This document shows positions 1 to 8,098 of a stretch of 64,000 nucleotides of DNA, piece after piece. Numbering within the stretch: the stretch's first letter is position 1; every line of letters begins with the position of its first letter. The stretch is from Flavobacterium humidisoli (GTDB lineage Bacteria > Bacteroidota > Bacteroidia > Flavobacteriales > Flavobacteriaceae): contig NZ_CP096829.1 in NCBI RefSeq assembly GCF_023272795.1, forward strand, positions 5,456,001 to 5,520,000. Direction: 5' to 3'. Both the position numbers and the translations under genes were made by a program. The notes beneath the pieces are model-generated. The model saw nothing but the letters and a program-made list of their open reading frames with translations. It ran no database searches and was not told the origin of the DNA.

Positions 1-953
1 TAAAAAGAGAAGACTTAAACCATACTGGAGCACACAAAGTAAACAATACAATCGGACAGATTTTATTGGCAAAACGTCTAGGCAAAAAAAGAATTATTGC
101 CGAAACTGGTGCGGGTCAGCATGGTGTGGCAACGGCTACCGTTTGTGCTTTAATGGGAATCGAATGCATCGTTTACATGGGCGAAATCGACATTGCGCGT
201 CAGGCACCAAACGTAGCGCGTATGAAAATGTTAGGCGCAGAAGTTCGTCCAGCACTTTCAGGATCTAGAACTTTAAAAGATGCTACAAATGAAGCCATTC
301 GTGATTGGATTAATAACCCAGTTGATACACATTATATTATCGGATCTGCAATTGGGCCACATCCTTATCCAGACATGGTAACTCGTTTTCAGAGTATTAT
401 TTCTGAGGAAATCAAATGGCAATTAAAAGAAAAAGAAGGGCGAGAAAACCCTGATTATGTTGTAGCTTGTATTGGTGGCGGAAGCAACGCTGCTGGAACA
501 TATTATCACTTTCTACACGAACCTGAAGTTGGAATCATTGCTGTAGAAGCTGCTGGAAAAGGTGTTGACAGTGGACACAGCGCTGCGACAAGTAAGTTAG
601 GAAAAGTTGGTGTAATCCATGGCTGTAAAACGCTTTTAATGCAGACACCAGACGGACAAATTACAGAACCTTATTCTATTTCGGCAGGATTAGATTATCC
701 AGGCGTTGGGCCTTTACATGCGCATTTGGCACAAACAGGACGCGGCGAATTTTTCTCTGTTACCGATGACGACGCTATGAATGCTGGTCTACAATTGACA
801 AAATTAGAAGGAATTATTCCAGCAATCGAGAGCGCGCATGCTTTTGCCGTTTTAGATCAAAAGAAATTCAAGCCAGAAGATATAGTCGTTATCAGTCTTT
901 CTGGCCGTGGCGATAAAGATTTAGATAATTATATAGATTACTTTAAATTGTAA
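1..953 (+). CDS. trpB: tryptophan synthase beta chain, 5'-truncated by window edge
   Basis: This is the beta subunit of tryptophan synthase, the PLP enzyme that condenses indole with L-serine in the last step of tryptophan synthesis. The frame is open from base 3 with no start codon in the window, so the N-terminus lies upstream. The first visible codons encode HTGAHKVNN, which carries the PLP-binding lysine (codon 36-38). AETGAGQHG follows, with the catalytic glutamate, and CIGGGSNA is the phosphate-binding loop. The C-terminal region is complete to the TAA at 951-953. trpA lies 1.3 kb downstream on the same strand. The two are separated by two non-trp genes, but both subunits are probably made from one operon. 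The identification is very secure. Confidence 0.97.
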   Translation, partial: KREDLNHTGAHKVNNTIGQILLAKRLGKKRIIAETGAGQHGVATATVCALMGIECIVYMGEIDIARQAPNVARMKMLGAEVRPALSGSRTLKDATNEAIRDWINNPVDTHYIIGSAIGPHPYPDMVTRFQSIISEEIKWQLKEKEGRENPDYVVACIGGGSNAAGTYYHFLHEPEVGIIAVEAAGKGVDSGHSAATSKLGKVGVIHGCKTLLMQTPDGQITEPYSISAGLDYPGVGPLHAHLAQTGRGEFFSVTDDDAMNAGLQLTKLEGIIPAIESAHAFAVLDQKKFKPEDIVVISLSGRGDKDLDNYIDYFKL

Positions 954-967
954 TAAAAGTTGTAATT

Positions 968-1053
968 TGGGCGTTCCCTACGGTCGGGCTGTCCGCTATA
1001 TCTTTTTATTTTTAAAGAAAAAATAAAAAGGATGCCGCTCCCATCCCTAACGC
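968..1053. repeat. dispersed-type intergenic repeat with inverted ends
   Basis: Between trpB and the next gene lies a segment starting GGGCGTTCCCTACGG and ending CCATCCCTAACGC. Its centre is an A/T run, and the two ends are roughly reverse complements. It resembles the short intergenic repeats that recur in Flavobacterium genomes; that resemblance is from memory, not a search. An ATG at 1032 inside the repeat is in frame with the next gene but is probably not its start. Confidence 0.55.
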
Positions 1054-1079
1054 TAATAAATAAAGAGAAAATCATAATT

Positions 1080-1400
1080 ATGGAACTATTATTTTCATAC
1101 GGAACATTAAGATCTAAACAAATTCAAATGCAGATTTTTAATAAAGTTTTAAGCGGCAGTCCAGATCAAATACTGGGCTTCAAACTTAAAAGTTTACAAA
1201 TTGAAGAAGAATTTGGTATGGCAGATTATGTTGTGGCTGTACCAAGTGAAAGTTTAGAAGACATTATACATGGTATTGCTTTTGAAGTTTCTAATGCAGA
1301 ATTGTTAAAAGTAGATCAATTCGAGTCTAATTCATACAAAAGAGTTCAGGTCAAACTTCAATCAGGAAGAGTGGCTTGGGTTTATACAGAAAATAAATAA
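1080..1400 (+). CDS. gamma-glutamylcyclotransferase-like (AIG2-type) protein
   Basis: A 106-residue protein of the GGCT/AIG2 fold. The N-terminal LLFSYGTLR motif is the family's substrate-binding loop. The segment FEVSNAELLKVDQFE supplies the usual acidic residue before the closing strands (YKRVQVKL, AWVYTE). Members act on gamma-glutamyl amines or peptides, but the substrate cannot be told from sequence. An earlier in-frame ATG at 1032 lies in a repeat and would add a non-conserved leader, so ATG 1080 is chosen. The nitrilase-family gene begins 6 bp after the stop, so the two are probably co-translated. Both may handle amide or gamma-glutamyl metabolites inside the trp operon (inference). 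Confidence 0.8.
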   Translation: MELLFSYGTLRSKQIQMQIFNKVLSGSPDQILGFKLKSLQIEEEFGMADYVVAVPSESLEDIIHGIAFEVSNAELLKVDQFESNSYKRVQVKLQSGRVAWVYTENK

Positions 1401-1406
1401 TACAAA

Positions 1407-2144
1407 ATGATTTTAGCGGCAGCGCAGACTAAACCAAAACGTGGAGAGATATCTGCTAATTTACTGAACCACTATCAGCTTATTGAATTGGCTGCTCAAA
1501 ACGGTGCTAATGTAATTGCATTTCCAGAATTATCTATTACTGGTTATGAAAGAGAAAATGCAGAAGCATTCATTTTCACAGAAGACGATTATAGAATAGA
1601 CCATTTAAAAGAATTGGCGGTTAGAAATAACATTGTCATTATAGCTGGAGCACCAATTAAAATAGATTCGAAACTGTTTATTGGCGAATTTATTATCGCC
1701 CCTGATGATTCGGTTTCTATTTACACCAAACAGTTTTTGCATGAAGGAGAAGATGAATTCTTCGATTCGACATTCGATTATAATCCGATGCTGACTATTG
1801 ACAATCAAAATATTTCTTTTGCAATTTGCGCTGATATTGACAATCCGCTGCATCCAGAAAATGCGGCTAAAAATGACACCGACATTTACATTGCAAGCAT
1901 TTTCTTTTCGCCAAACGGAATTCCGAATGCGTACAGAGATTTACAAAACTATGCTGAAAAACACAAAATGAATGTTTTGATGTCTAATTTCAGCGGAGAA
2001 TCTTGGGGATCGCCTTCTGCAGGCCAAAGTGCATTCTGGAATAGCAAAGGAGATTTAGTTGCACAAATGAATGATTCTGATTCTGGATTACTATTGGTTG
2101 AAAAACAAAACGATAATTGGACAAGTAAAATTATTGTCGCCTAG
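1407..2144 (+). CDS. nitrilase/carbon-nitrogen hydrolase family protein
   Basis: A 245-residue cytosolic amidohydrolase of the nitrilase superfamily. The Glu-Lys-Cys triad is visible as E41 (FPELSITGY), K108 (YTKQF) and C141 (FAICADID). The family hydrolyses non-peptide C-N bonds such as amides and omega-amides. The protein is slightly short for the family (about 260-280), but the full alpha-beta-beta-alpha core seems present. It sits between a GGCT-like gene and trpA on the same strand, which suggests cotranscription with the trp operon. The substrate is unknown; a repair or salvage amidase is plausible but is inference. Confidence 0.85.
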   Translation: MILAAAQTKPKRGEISANLLNHYQLIELAAQNGANVIAFPELSITGYERENAEAFIFTEDDYRIDHLKELAVRNNIVIIAGAPIKIDSKLFIGEFIIAPDDSVSIYTKQFLHEGEDEFFDSTFDYNPMLTIDNQNISFAICADIDNPLHPENAAKNDTDIYIASIFFSPNGIPNAYRDLQNYAEKHKMNVLMSNFSGESWGSPSAGQSAFWNSKGDLVAQMNDSDSGLLLVEKQNDNWTSKIIVA

Positions 2145-2152
2145 CAAAACTT

Positions 2153-2230
2153 CCTGTAAGGTTTTCAAAACCTTATAGGCCTACAAACAATTAAACAAAA
2201 ATACCTATAAGGTTTTGAAAACCTTGCAGG
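2153..2230. repeat. nested palindromic intergenic repeat upstream of trpA
   Basis: Two arms of about 27 bp (2153-2179 and 2203-2230) are reverse complements with a single mismatch. Each arm also contains its own palindrome, AAGGTTTTCAAAACCTT or the TTTTGAAAA equivalent. RNA from the region could fold as one long hairpin or as two short ones. There is no U-run after the outer stem, so a simple terminator is unlikely. It probably belongs to a mobile repeat family; any effect on trpA expression is inference. Confidence 0.75.
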
Positions 2231-2246
2231 AGAAAACATAAATAAA

Positions 2247-3008
2247 ATGAACAGAATAACTCAGAAATTACAAGAAGATAAAAAGATACTTTCGATCTAT
2301 TTTTCTGCCGGATATCCAAACTTAAACGATACCGTGCAGATTATTCAAGATTTAGAAAAAAATGGAGTTGATTTAATCGAAATCGGATTGCCTTTCAGCG
2401 ATCCTTTGGCAGATGGGCCAACCATTCAGGCGAGTTCTACACAAGCGCTTCATAACGGAATGACAACTCAAATTCTTTTTGACCAACTGAAGAACATCCG
2501 CGAAAGCGTAAAAATTCCGTTGATTATTATGGGCTATTTTAATCCGATGTTGCAATACGGAGTTGAAGCTTTCTGCCAGAAATGTGCTGAAATCGGAATT
2601 GATGGTTTAATTATTCCAGACCTTCCGGTTGATGTGTATGCAGATGAATATAAAGCTATTTTCGAAAAATATGGTTTAATCAACGTTTTCCTGATCACAC
2701 CTCAAACTTCAGACGAACGTATTCGTTTTATCGACAGCGTTTCAAACGGATTTATTTATATGGTAAGTTCTGCAAGCGTTACCGGTTCGCAATCTGGATT
2801 TGGAGATGTTCAAGAAAGTTATTTCGAAAGAATAGCAAATCTGAATTTAAAAAATCCTCAAATCGTTGGTTTCGGAATTTCGAACAAAGAAACTTTCAAT
2901 CAGGCAACTAAATATGCTAAAGGCGCTATTATTGGAAGTGCTTTTATAAAACATTTAGCGGAAAATGGGACTGGAAAAATTGAGGAATTTGTTGGAGAGA
3001 TTCGATAG
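2247..3008 (+). CDS. trpA: tryptophan synthase alpha chain
   Basis: A 253-residue TIM-barrel alpha subunit that cleaves indole-3-glycerol phosphate to indole and glyceraldehyde 3-phosphate and channels indole to TrpB. The signature IEIGLPFSDPLADGP holds the catalytic acids E45 and D56, equivalent to E49 and D60 of the enteric enzyme. Phosphate-binding segments near the C-terminus read VGFGIS and AIIGSAF. The length is normal. It is the last gene of the operon: a dispersed inverted repeat and then a hairpin with a T-tract follow. The start at 2247 is supported by the conserved N-terminus MNRITQKL. Confidence 0.97.
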   Translation: MNRITQKLQEDKKILSIYFSAGYPNLNDTVQIIQDLEKNGVDLIEIGLPFSDPLADGPTIQASSTQALHNGMTTQILFDQLKNIRESVKIPLIIMGYFNPMLQYGVEAFCQKCAEIGIDGLIIPDLPVDVYADEYKAIFEKYGLINVFLITPQTSDERIRFIDSVSNGFIYMVSSASVTGSQSGFGDVQESYFERIANLNLKNPQIVGFGISNKETFNQATKYAKGAIIGSAFIKHLAENGTGKIEEFVGEIR

Positions 3009-3030
3009 TTATTTAGAATAAACATTATAA

Positions 3031-3134
3031 TTTGTCATTCTTCGTTCCTCAGAATGACACTCGTAACTCGACAAAGATTGACAATATCTTTTGCGGAATT
3101 TCTAGTGTGATTCCTCCTTCGTCGGAATGACAAA
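3031..3134. repeat. intergenic inverted repeat (TTTGTCATTC / GGAATGACAAA)
   Basis: The spacer after trpA begins TTTGTCATTCTTCGTTCC and ends CGTCGGAATGACAAA, giving outer arms that pair over at least ten bases. An additional AGAATGACAC copy lies inside. This looks like a dispersed Flavobacterium repeat family (recalled, not searched). No ORF was seen inside it. Confidence 0.6.
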
Positions 3135-3143
3135 AAAAAATAC

Positions 3144-3174
3144 AGCTGAAATACCAAGTGTTTCAGCTTTTTTT
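3144..3174 (+). terminator. rho-independent terminator of the trp operon
   Basis: A perfect 8-bp stem, AGCTGAAA at 3144-3151 with TTTCAGCT at 3161-3168, has a 9-nt loop and is followed by a T-run to 3174. It lies between trpA and the tetR promoter. Confidence 0.8.
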
Positions 3175-3223
3175 GTGCTCAAATATCGAAACCGTTTTAT
3201 GTTAATATTATGTTAAAATAAAA

Positions 3224-3256
3224 TTAAACAAGTGTTTAAATTAAACAAGTGTTTAA
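3224..3256. promoter_or_regulatory. tandem palindromic operator in front of the tetR-efflux operon
   Basis: The 16-bp palindrome TTAAACAAGTGTTTAA occurs twice, at 3224-3239 and 3241-3256, separated by one base. The half-sites TTAAAC and GTTTAA are perfect. The second copy overlaps the -7 box at 3254-3261. TetR-family repressors bind such palindromes as dimers. The placement strongly suggests autorepression of the downstream regulator and the co-transcribed efflux genes (inference). Confidence 0.8.
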
Positions 3257-3261
3257 TTTTG
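3254..3261 (+). promoter_or_regulatory. -7 promoter box TAATTTTG for tetR-efflux operon
   Basis: TAATTTTG matches the Bacteroidota -7 consensus TAnnTTTG and ends 21 nt before the ATG at 3283. It overlaps the second operator palindrome. A clear -33 TTG at standard spacing is not visible. Confidence 0.6.
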
Positions 3262-3282
3262 CATCCGATTAGAAACAATACC

Positions 3283-3912
3283 ATGTCACACATCGAATTG
3301 AACGATAAAAAAATTCAGATTCTTAATGTTGCAGAAAGGCTATTTTCTGAGAAAGGATTTGAGGGTACATCGATACGGGATATCTCCAAAGAGGCCAAAA
3401 TTAACATTGCCATGGTCTCTTATTATTTTGGTTCAAAAGAAAGATTACTGGAAGCTCTTATTTTTCACAAAACTGTTGATTTAAAACTACAACTCGAAAA
3501 TTTATTGCAAGAAAATATAGAACCTCTTGAAAAAGTCAATAAATTAATCGAAATTTACATTAACAGAATTTGCCTTAACAAAGGGATTTACAGGGTTTTA
3601 CACTTTGAGCTTTACAATAAAAAGAGAGAAAAAAGCCTTCAAGCTTTTACTGAACTTAAAAAAGGAAATTTAAAATCAGTCGAAAGCATTATTAAGCAAG
3701 GCCAAGCTCTAGGGGTTTTTAGAAAAGATGTAAACATCCAGCTCATTACACCAACAATTATCGGGACCTTTTTTCACTTTCACATGAATCGCTCTTTCTT
3801 CGAAGAATTATTTGATTTGAAAACAGAAGAAATGTTTAACAATTACATTAAAAACGATCTTACAAAGCACATTCAACAAACTATAAAAGCGCTACTTGTT
3901 TATGAAAATTAG
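3283..3912 (+). CDS. TetR/AcrR family regulator of efflux operon
   Basis: A 209-residue repressor. The N-terminal TetR helix-turn-helix runs from KIQILNVAERLFSEKGF through TSIRDISKEAKI to MVSYYFGSKE (residues about 10-55), followed by an all-helical ligand-binding domain. A GTG at 3232 would extend the frame into the operator palindromes and is rejected; ATG 3283 gives a normal N-terminus (MSHIELNDKK). Its 3' end overlaps the tolC-type gene by 11 nt. Together with the operators upstream, this indicates one autoregulated operon of repressor, outer-membrane channel, adaptor and MFS pump. The inducer is unknown. Confidence 0.92.
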   Translation: MSHIELNDKKIQILNVAERLFSEKGFEGTSIRDISKEAKINIAMVSYYFGSKERLLEALIFHKTVDLKLQLENLLQENIEPLEKVNKLIEIYINRICLNKGIYRVLHFELYNKKREKSLQAFTELKKGNLKSVESIIKQGQALGVFRKDVNIQLITPTIIGTFFHFHMNRSFFEELFDLKTEEMFNNYIKNDLTKHIQQTIKALLVYEN

Positions 3913-5221
3913 TCAATTAATGCTCTTTGGAGTTTTCTTTATTGGAATATCTTCAGTAGAAGCACAAGAAAAAACAAGTTTAACCTTAGGCGAAGCCGTG
4001 AAAATGGCATGGGAAAAGAGTGACGAAGTTACGCTTGCCAACACTAAGGTAAACACAAAAAAATACGAATTACAGACGGTTAAGAATAACCAATATCCTG
4101 ATTTAAAAATCTCTGGCCAGTATCAACGTCTTACAAAGGCTTCTATTGATCTTCCAAATCAGGGTGAAAGTGCTTCTCTAGCTTCTCCAGACCGAGCAAT
4201 GCTGGGTATGGCAAATTTAAGTTTACCTATTTTTGCTGGTTTTAAAATACAAAGCAGCATTGATGCATATGATAACTTATATGAAGCTGAAAGTGCAAAT
4301 GCTGCCAAAACGAAAGAAGATATTGCTCTAAGAGTAATTACTTATTACACCGCTTTGTATAAGGCACAAAAAACTTTAGATGCTCTAAATGAAAATCAAA
4401 AAAGCGCTAAACAGCGTGTTACTGATTTTATCGAATTGGAGAAAAACGGAATTATCCCTAGAAATGATTTATTGAAAGCACAATTGTTGGTTTCAAAAAC
4501 ACAATTATCAATTGATGAGGCTAATAACAATATCAATAACATCAATTTCTATTTGACAACATTGCTTAAATTAAACCCAACTGTGAAAATACAGGTAAAT
4601 GAGGACGATTTTTTCAATCTAAAAACAACTGGAGCACCTACAACAGATGCAATGGCTCTTGAAAACAGAAAAGATTTAGAAGCTATTCGTTTACAGCAAA
4701 AAGCTTCTGAGGCAAATGTTAAGATTGCCAAAGCGGGATACTACCCAACGCTTTCATTACTTGGAGGTTACACTGCTCTAGATCTTAAAGATATTATTAC
4801 TGTAAAATATGCAATGAATTTTGGTTTAGGTTTATCTTATGATTTATCTGGAATCTTAAAAAACAGTGCGCACGTAAGAGAGGCTGAAAGTAAAGCTCTT
4901 GAAGTGAAAAATACAGAATCAATAATGACAGACCGCATTAAAGTTGAAGTTCAAAAATCTATTGAAGATTATGACTTGGCTATCAATCAAAGTGTGGTTT
5001 ACGAAGAAGCGCTTCAACAGGCTGCGGAAAATTACCGATTGGTAAAAGATAAATTTGACAACGGTCTTGCTGATACCAATGATTTGGTTGAAGCTGATGT
5101 TGAACAATTAAGTGCCAAAATCAATACTGCTGTAGCCAAAGCAACCATTATTCAAAAATATTACGAATTACTTTCAGTATCAGGACAATTATCACAATCA
5201 TTCAATCTTTCTAAAATATAA
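3902..5221 (+). CDS. TolC-family outer-membrane efflux channel
   Basis: A 439-residue outer-membrane channel with an N-terminal signal peptide (KISQLMLFGVFFIGISSVEAQ) and two repeats of long alpha-helical coiled-coil segments typical of the OEP family, for example LGEAVKMAWEKSDEVTLANT and the later EKSIEDYDLAIN-type region. It forms the exit duct of a tripartite pump. The start is taken at ATG 3902, inside the end of tetR; the in-frame TTG at 3896 is less likely. The adaptor gene begins 12 bp after the stop. Translational coupling with the repressor fits an operon induced as a unit. Confidence 0.93.
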   Translation: MKISQLMLFGVFFIGISSVEAQEKTSLTLGEAVKMAWEKSDEVTLANTKVNTKKYELQTVKNNQYPDLKISGQYQRLTKASIDLPNQGESASLASPDRAMLGMANLSLPIFAGFKIQSSIDAYDNLYEAESANAAKTKEDIALRVITYYTALYKAQKTLDALNENQKSAKQRVTDFIELEKNGIIPRNDLLKAQLLVSKTQLSIDEANNNINNINFYLTTLLKLNPTVKIQVNEDDFFNLKTTGAPTTDAMALENRKDLEAIRLQQKASEANVKIAKAGYYPTLSLLGGYTALDLKDIITVKYAMNFGLGLSYDLSGILKNSAHVREAESKALEVKNTESIMTDRIKVEVQKSIEDYDLAINQSVVYEEALQQAAENYRLVKDKFDNGLADTNDLVEADVEQLSAKINTAVAKATIIQKYYELLSVSGQLSQSFNLSKI

Positions 5222-5233
5222 TCGATAGCTCTC

Positions 5234-6313
5234 ATGGAAAAGAAAAAAACAAATAAAAAATTCATCATCATACTTGCAGTTCTGATTTTAGGAGGCGGAA
5301 CTTACGGAATATCTAAATACCTACACGGTCAAGCTCACGAAGAAACGGATGATGCTCAAATCGAGAAAAAAATGAACCCGATTATCCCAAGAGTTTCTGG
5401 GTATATCAGCAAAGTTTATGTGAAAGATAATGATTATGTAAAAAAAGGAGATACTTTATTTACTATTGACAAGAGAGATTATCAATTAAAGATTGATGAA
5501 GCTAATGCTGCTTTATTAGGTGCTGAAGGTCAGTACGAAGCTGCAAAAGCTGATATTGGAAGTGCTTATGCAAGCATCTCTGTATCTGATGCTCAAATGA
5601 GATCTGCAACCGGTTCTATCGAAAGTGCAAGAATTAGATTGAGACAGCTTACAAACGATTATAACCGTTACAACAACTTGTACAAAACTCATACTATTAC
5701 AAAACAACAATATGAGCAAGCTTTAACAGCAAAAGAAGAAGCTGAAAACCAAGTACGTGTTTTAGAACAACAGCAAAAAGCTACTTCTTACCAAAAATCT
5801 GTTATTCAGTCAAAATCTAAAGTTTCAGACAAACAGACAGAAGTTGCTGCAGCAAATATCAAAAAAGCAAAAACAATGCTAGATGTAGCTCACTTAAACC
5901 TTTCTTATACAGTAGTAACTGCTGCAATTGACGGTCAGGTTTCTAAAGTTGATATTCAGCCAGGACAATTAGTTCAGCCAGGACAATCTTTATTCTACAT
6001 CATTAACAACAACGAAGCTTGGGTTGTAGCAAACTTTAAAGAAACACAATTAAACAAAATGGTTGTGGGACAAAAAGTAAGTTTAAAAGTAGATGCATAT
6101 CCAAACTATGAGTTTAAAGGTACTGTAACTTCTTTCTCTCCTGCTACAGGATCTCGTTTTTCATTATTACCTCCTGACAACGCAACAGGAAACTTCGTAA
6201 AAACAATTCAGAGATTACCAGTAAAAATTAGTATAGATGAATCAAACGATCCTGAGAAAGTAAAACTTTTAAGACCAGGAATGAATGTTGATGTAGATGT
6301 ACATTTGAAATAA
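5234..6313 (+). CDS. HlyD/EmrA-type membrane fusion protein
   Basis: A 359-residue periplasmic adaptor. One N-terminal transmembrane anchor (FIIILAVLILGGGTYGI, about residues 10-28) is followed by the biotinyl-lipoyl-like half IIPRVSGYISKVYVKDNDYV. A long alpha-helical hairpin covers about residues 85-215. The second lipoyl half is AAIDGQVSKVDIQPGQLVQPG, and a beta-barrel domain follows (VVANFKETQLNKM). It connects the inner-membrane MFS pump to the TolC-type channel. The MFS gene follows after 5 bp. The EmrA subtype is inferred from the DHA2 partner. Confidence 0.93.
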   Translation: MEKKKTNKKFIIILAVLILGGGTYGISKYLHGQAHEETDDAQIEKKMNPIIPRVSGYISKVYVKDNDYVKKGDTLFTIDKRDYQLKIDEANAALLGAEGQYEAAKADIGSAYASISVSDAQMRSATGSIESARIRLRQLTNDYNRYNNLYKTHTITKQQYEQALTAKEEAENQVRVLEQQQKATSYQKSVIQSKSKVSDKQTEVAAANIKKAKTMLDVAHLNLSYTVVTAAIDGQVSKVDIQPGQLVQPGQSLFYIINNNEAWVVANFKETQLNKMVVGQKVSLKVDAYPNYEFKGTVTSFSPATGSRFSLLPPDNATGNFVKTIQRLPVKISIDESNDPEKVKLLRPGMNVDVDVHLK

Positions 6314-6318
6314 AATAA

Positions 6319-7905
6319 ATGGCAACAGCAGTACAAGATGACGATTTAGTAGAATACGGTTTCAGACGTGTTGTCATTACGATTACAGCAGTACTTTGTG
6401 CACTGCTGGAAATTGTAGATACGACGATTGTAAACGTAGCGCTAACTGACATGCGCGGAAGTCTTGGTGCTACCTTGACCGATGTGGCATGGGTAATTAC
6501 AGCATACGCTATTGCGAATGTTATTGTAATTCCGATGACGAGCTGGCTATCACAGCAATTTGGAAGACGTAACTATTTTGTGGCTTCCATTATAATATTT
6601 ACAGTCTGTTCTTTTTTGTGTGGTAATGCCACTAATATTTGGGAGCTAGTAGCTTTCCGTTTCGTACAAGGTATGGGTGGAGGAGCTTTACTAGTAACAG
6701 CCCAAACGATTATTACAGAAAGTTACCCCGTAGCAAAACGTGGAATGGCACAGGCTATTTACGGTATGGGTGTAATCGTTGGTCCAACTTTAGGTCCGCC
6801 TTTAGGAGGATATTTAGTAGACAATTATTCTTGGCCTTACATTTTCTATATCAATATTCCGTTGGGAATTATTGCAACTATTTTGGCTTTAACATTTGTT
6901 AGAAGTCCGAAATATGGAGAAAAACTAAAAGCCAATCAGGTTGACTGGTGGGGAATCATTTTGTTAAGTGCTTTTATCGGTTCTTTACAATTCGTTTTAG
7001 AGCACGGACAGCAAGACGACTGGTTTAACGATTCAACAATCGTAACTTTAAGTGTTGTGACGGTTTTAGGACTGGTTCTTTTTATATGGAGAGAGCTTAC
7101 CTACAAACATCCGATCGTAAACTTAAGCGTTTTAAAAGATGGTAACCTTAGAATTGGAACTATAATGTGTTTTATTCTTGGTTTTGGTCTTTATGGTTCA
7201 ACATTAATCATTCCGATTTATACACAGTCTATTTTAGGATGGACAGCAACTGATGCAGGATTATTATTGATTCCAGGTTCTATCACAACGGCAATTATGA
7301 TGCCTTTTGTTGGAAACATGATTCAAAAAGGTGTGCCGCAAGGTTATATGGTTGGAGTAGGATTTTTAGTTTTCTTCTTCTTTACTTTTATGATGTATAG
7401 TCGAATGACACCAGATACAGGAGTTGAACATATGTATTGGCCTTTAATTTTAAGAGGAATTGGTTTAGGACTACTTTTCGTGCCAATTACAACACTTTCT
7501 CTTTCTACTTTGAAAGGAAAACAAATTGGTGAAGGAGCAGCATTTACAGGAATGATGCGTCAGTTAGGCGGATCTTTTGGTATCGCAATTATTACTACTT
7601 TCATCACACGTTTCAGCCAGTCACACCGAGTAGATTTAATTAATAACCTAGATCCTGCCAAGTTTGAAGTACAGCAGCGAATTGCAGGAATGCAGCACGC
7701 GTTCATGGCAAAAGGATATAGTGCAGATGTTGCTTTGAAAAAAGCGTATCAGGCTATTGAAATGTCAGTAATGAAGCAAAGTACTGTAATGGCATACATG
7801 GATATTTTCATGTATCTTGGAATCATGTTTTTATGTTGCATACCGATTATTCTCTTTATTAAGAAAGGGAAGAACAAAATTAGTGCAGCCGACGCAATGC
7901 ATTAA
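6319..7905 (+). CDS. EmrB/QacA-type MFS multidrug efflux pump (DHA2)
   Basis: A 528-residue inner-membrane proton antiporter of the 14-helix DHA2 family. The family motif appears as LEIVDTTIVNVAL in helix 1. Loop 2-3 has the motif A-like SQQFGRRNYF, and motif C (GVIVGPTLGPPLGG) lies in helix 5, as in antiporters. It is the last gene of the TetR operon and is followed by a strong hairpin terminator. Substrates are typically hydrophobic drugs or uncouplers, but specificity cannot be read from the sequence. The start at 6319 lies 5 bp after the adaptor stop. Confidence 0.94.
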   Translation: MATAVQDDDLVEYGFRRVVITITAVLCALLEIVDTTIVNVALTDMRGSLGATLTDVAWVITAYAIANVIVIPMTSWLSQQFGRRNYFVASIIIFTVCSFLCGNATNIWELVAFRFVQGMGGGALLVTAQTIITESYPVAKRGMAQAIYGMGVIVGPTLGPPLGGYLVDNYSWPYIFYINIPLGIIATILALTFVRSPKYGEKLKANQVDWWGIILLSAFIGSLQFVLEHGQQDDWFNDSTIVTLSVVTVLGLVLFIWRELTYKHPIVNLSVLKDGNLRIGTIMCFILGFGLYGSTLIIPIYTQSILGWTATDAGLLLIPGSITTAIMMPFVGNMIQKGVPQGYMVGVGFLVFFFFTFMMYSRMTPDTGVEHMYWPLILRGIGLGLLFVPITTLSLSTLKGKQIGEGAAFTGMMRQLGGSFGIAIITTFITRFSQSHRVDLINNLDPAKFEVQQRIAGMQHAFMAKGYSADVALKKAYQAIEMSVMKQSTVMAYMDIFMYLGIMFLCCIPIILFIKKGKNKISAADAMH

Positions 7906-7933
7906 TGATAATAGTAATTTTATAATACGCATA

Positions 7934-7970
7934 AACGCCGAATTCTTAATTGAATTCGGCGTTGTTTTTT
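7934..7970 (+). terminator. terminator of the efflux operon
   Basis: A perfect 12-bp stem AACGCCGAATTC (7934-7945) pairs with GAATTCGGCGTT (7952-7963), with a TTAATT loop and a following T-rich run. Confidence 0.88.
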
Positions 7971-8098
7971 ATTTTCATTTTGACCCAAAGAGCGCAAAGA
8001 ATTTATTTTTAAGAGGCGATAAAACGTAAAGTTAAAAACACAAAGAAAAAGAAACTTAGTACCTTAGCTCCTTTGAATCTTTGTACTTTTACTAATTT

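Noticed and set aside
1032..1079. N-terminal extension of the GGCT-like protein from ATG 1032
   Set aside because: The ATG lies in a dispersed repeat and the added residues do not fit the family; ATG 1080 is better.
3232..3282. N-terminal extension of tetR from GTG 3232
   Set aside because: It would translate the operator and promoter region.
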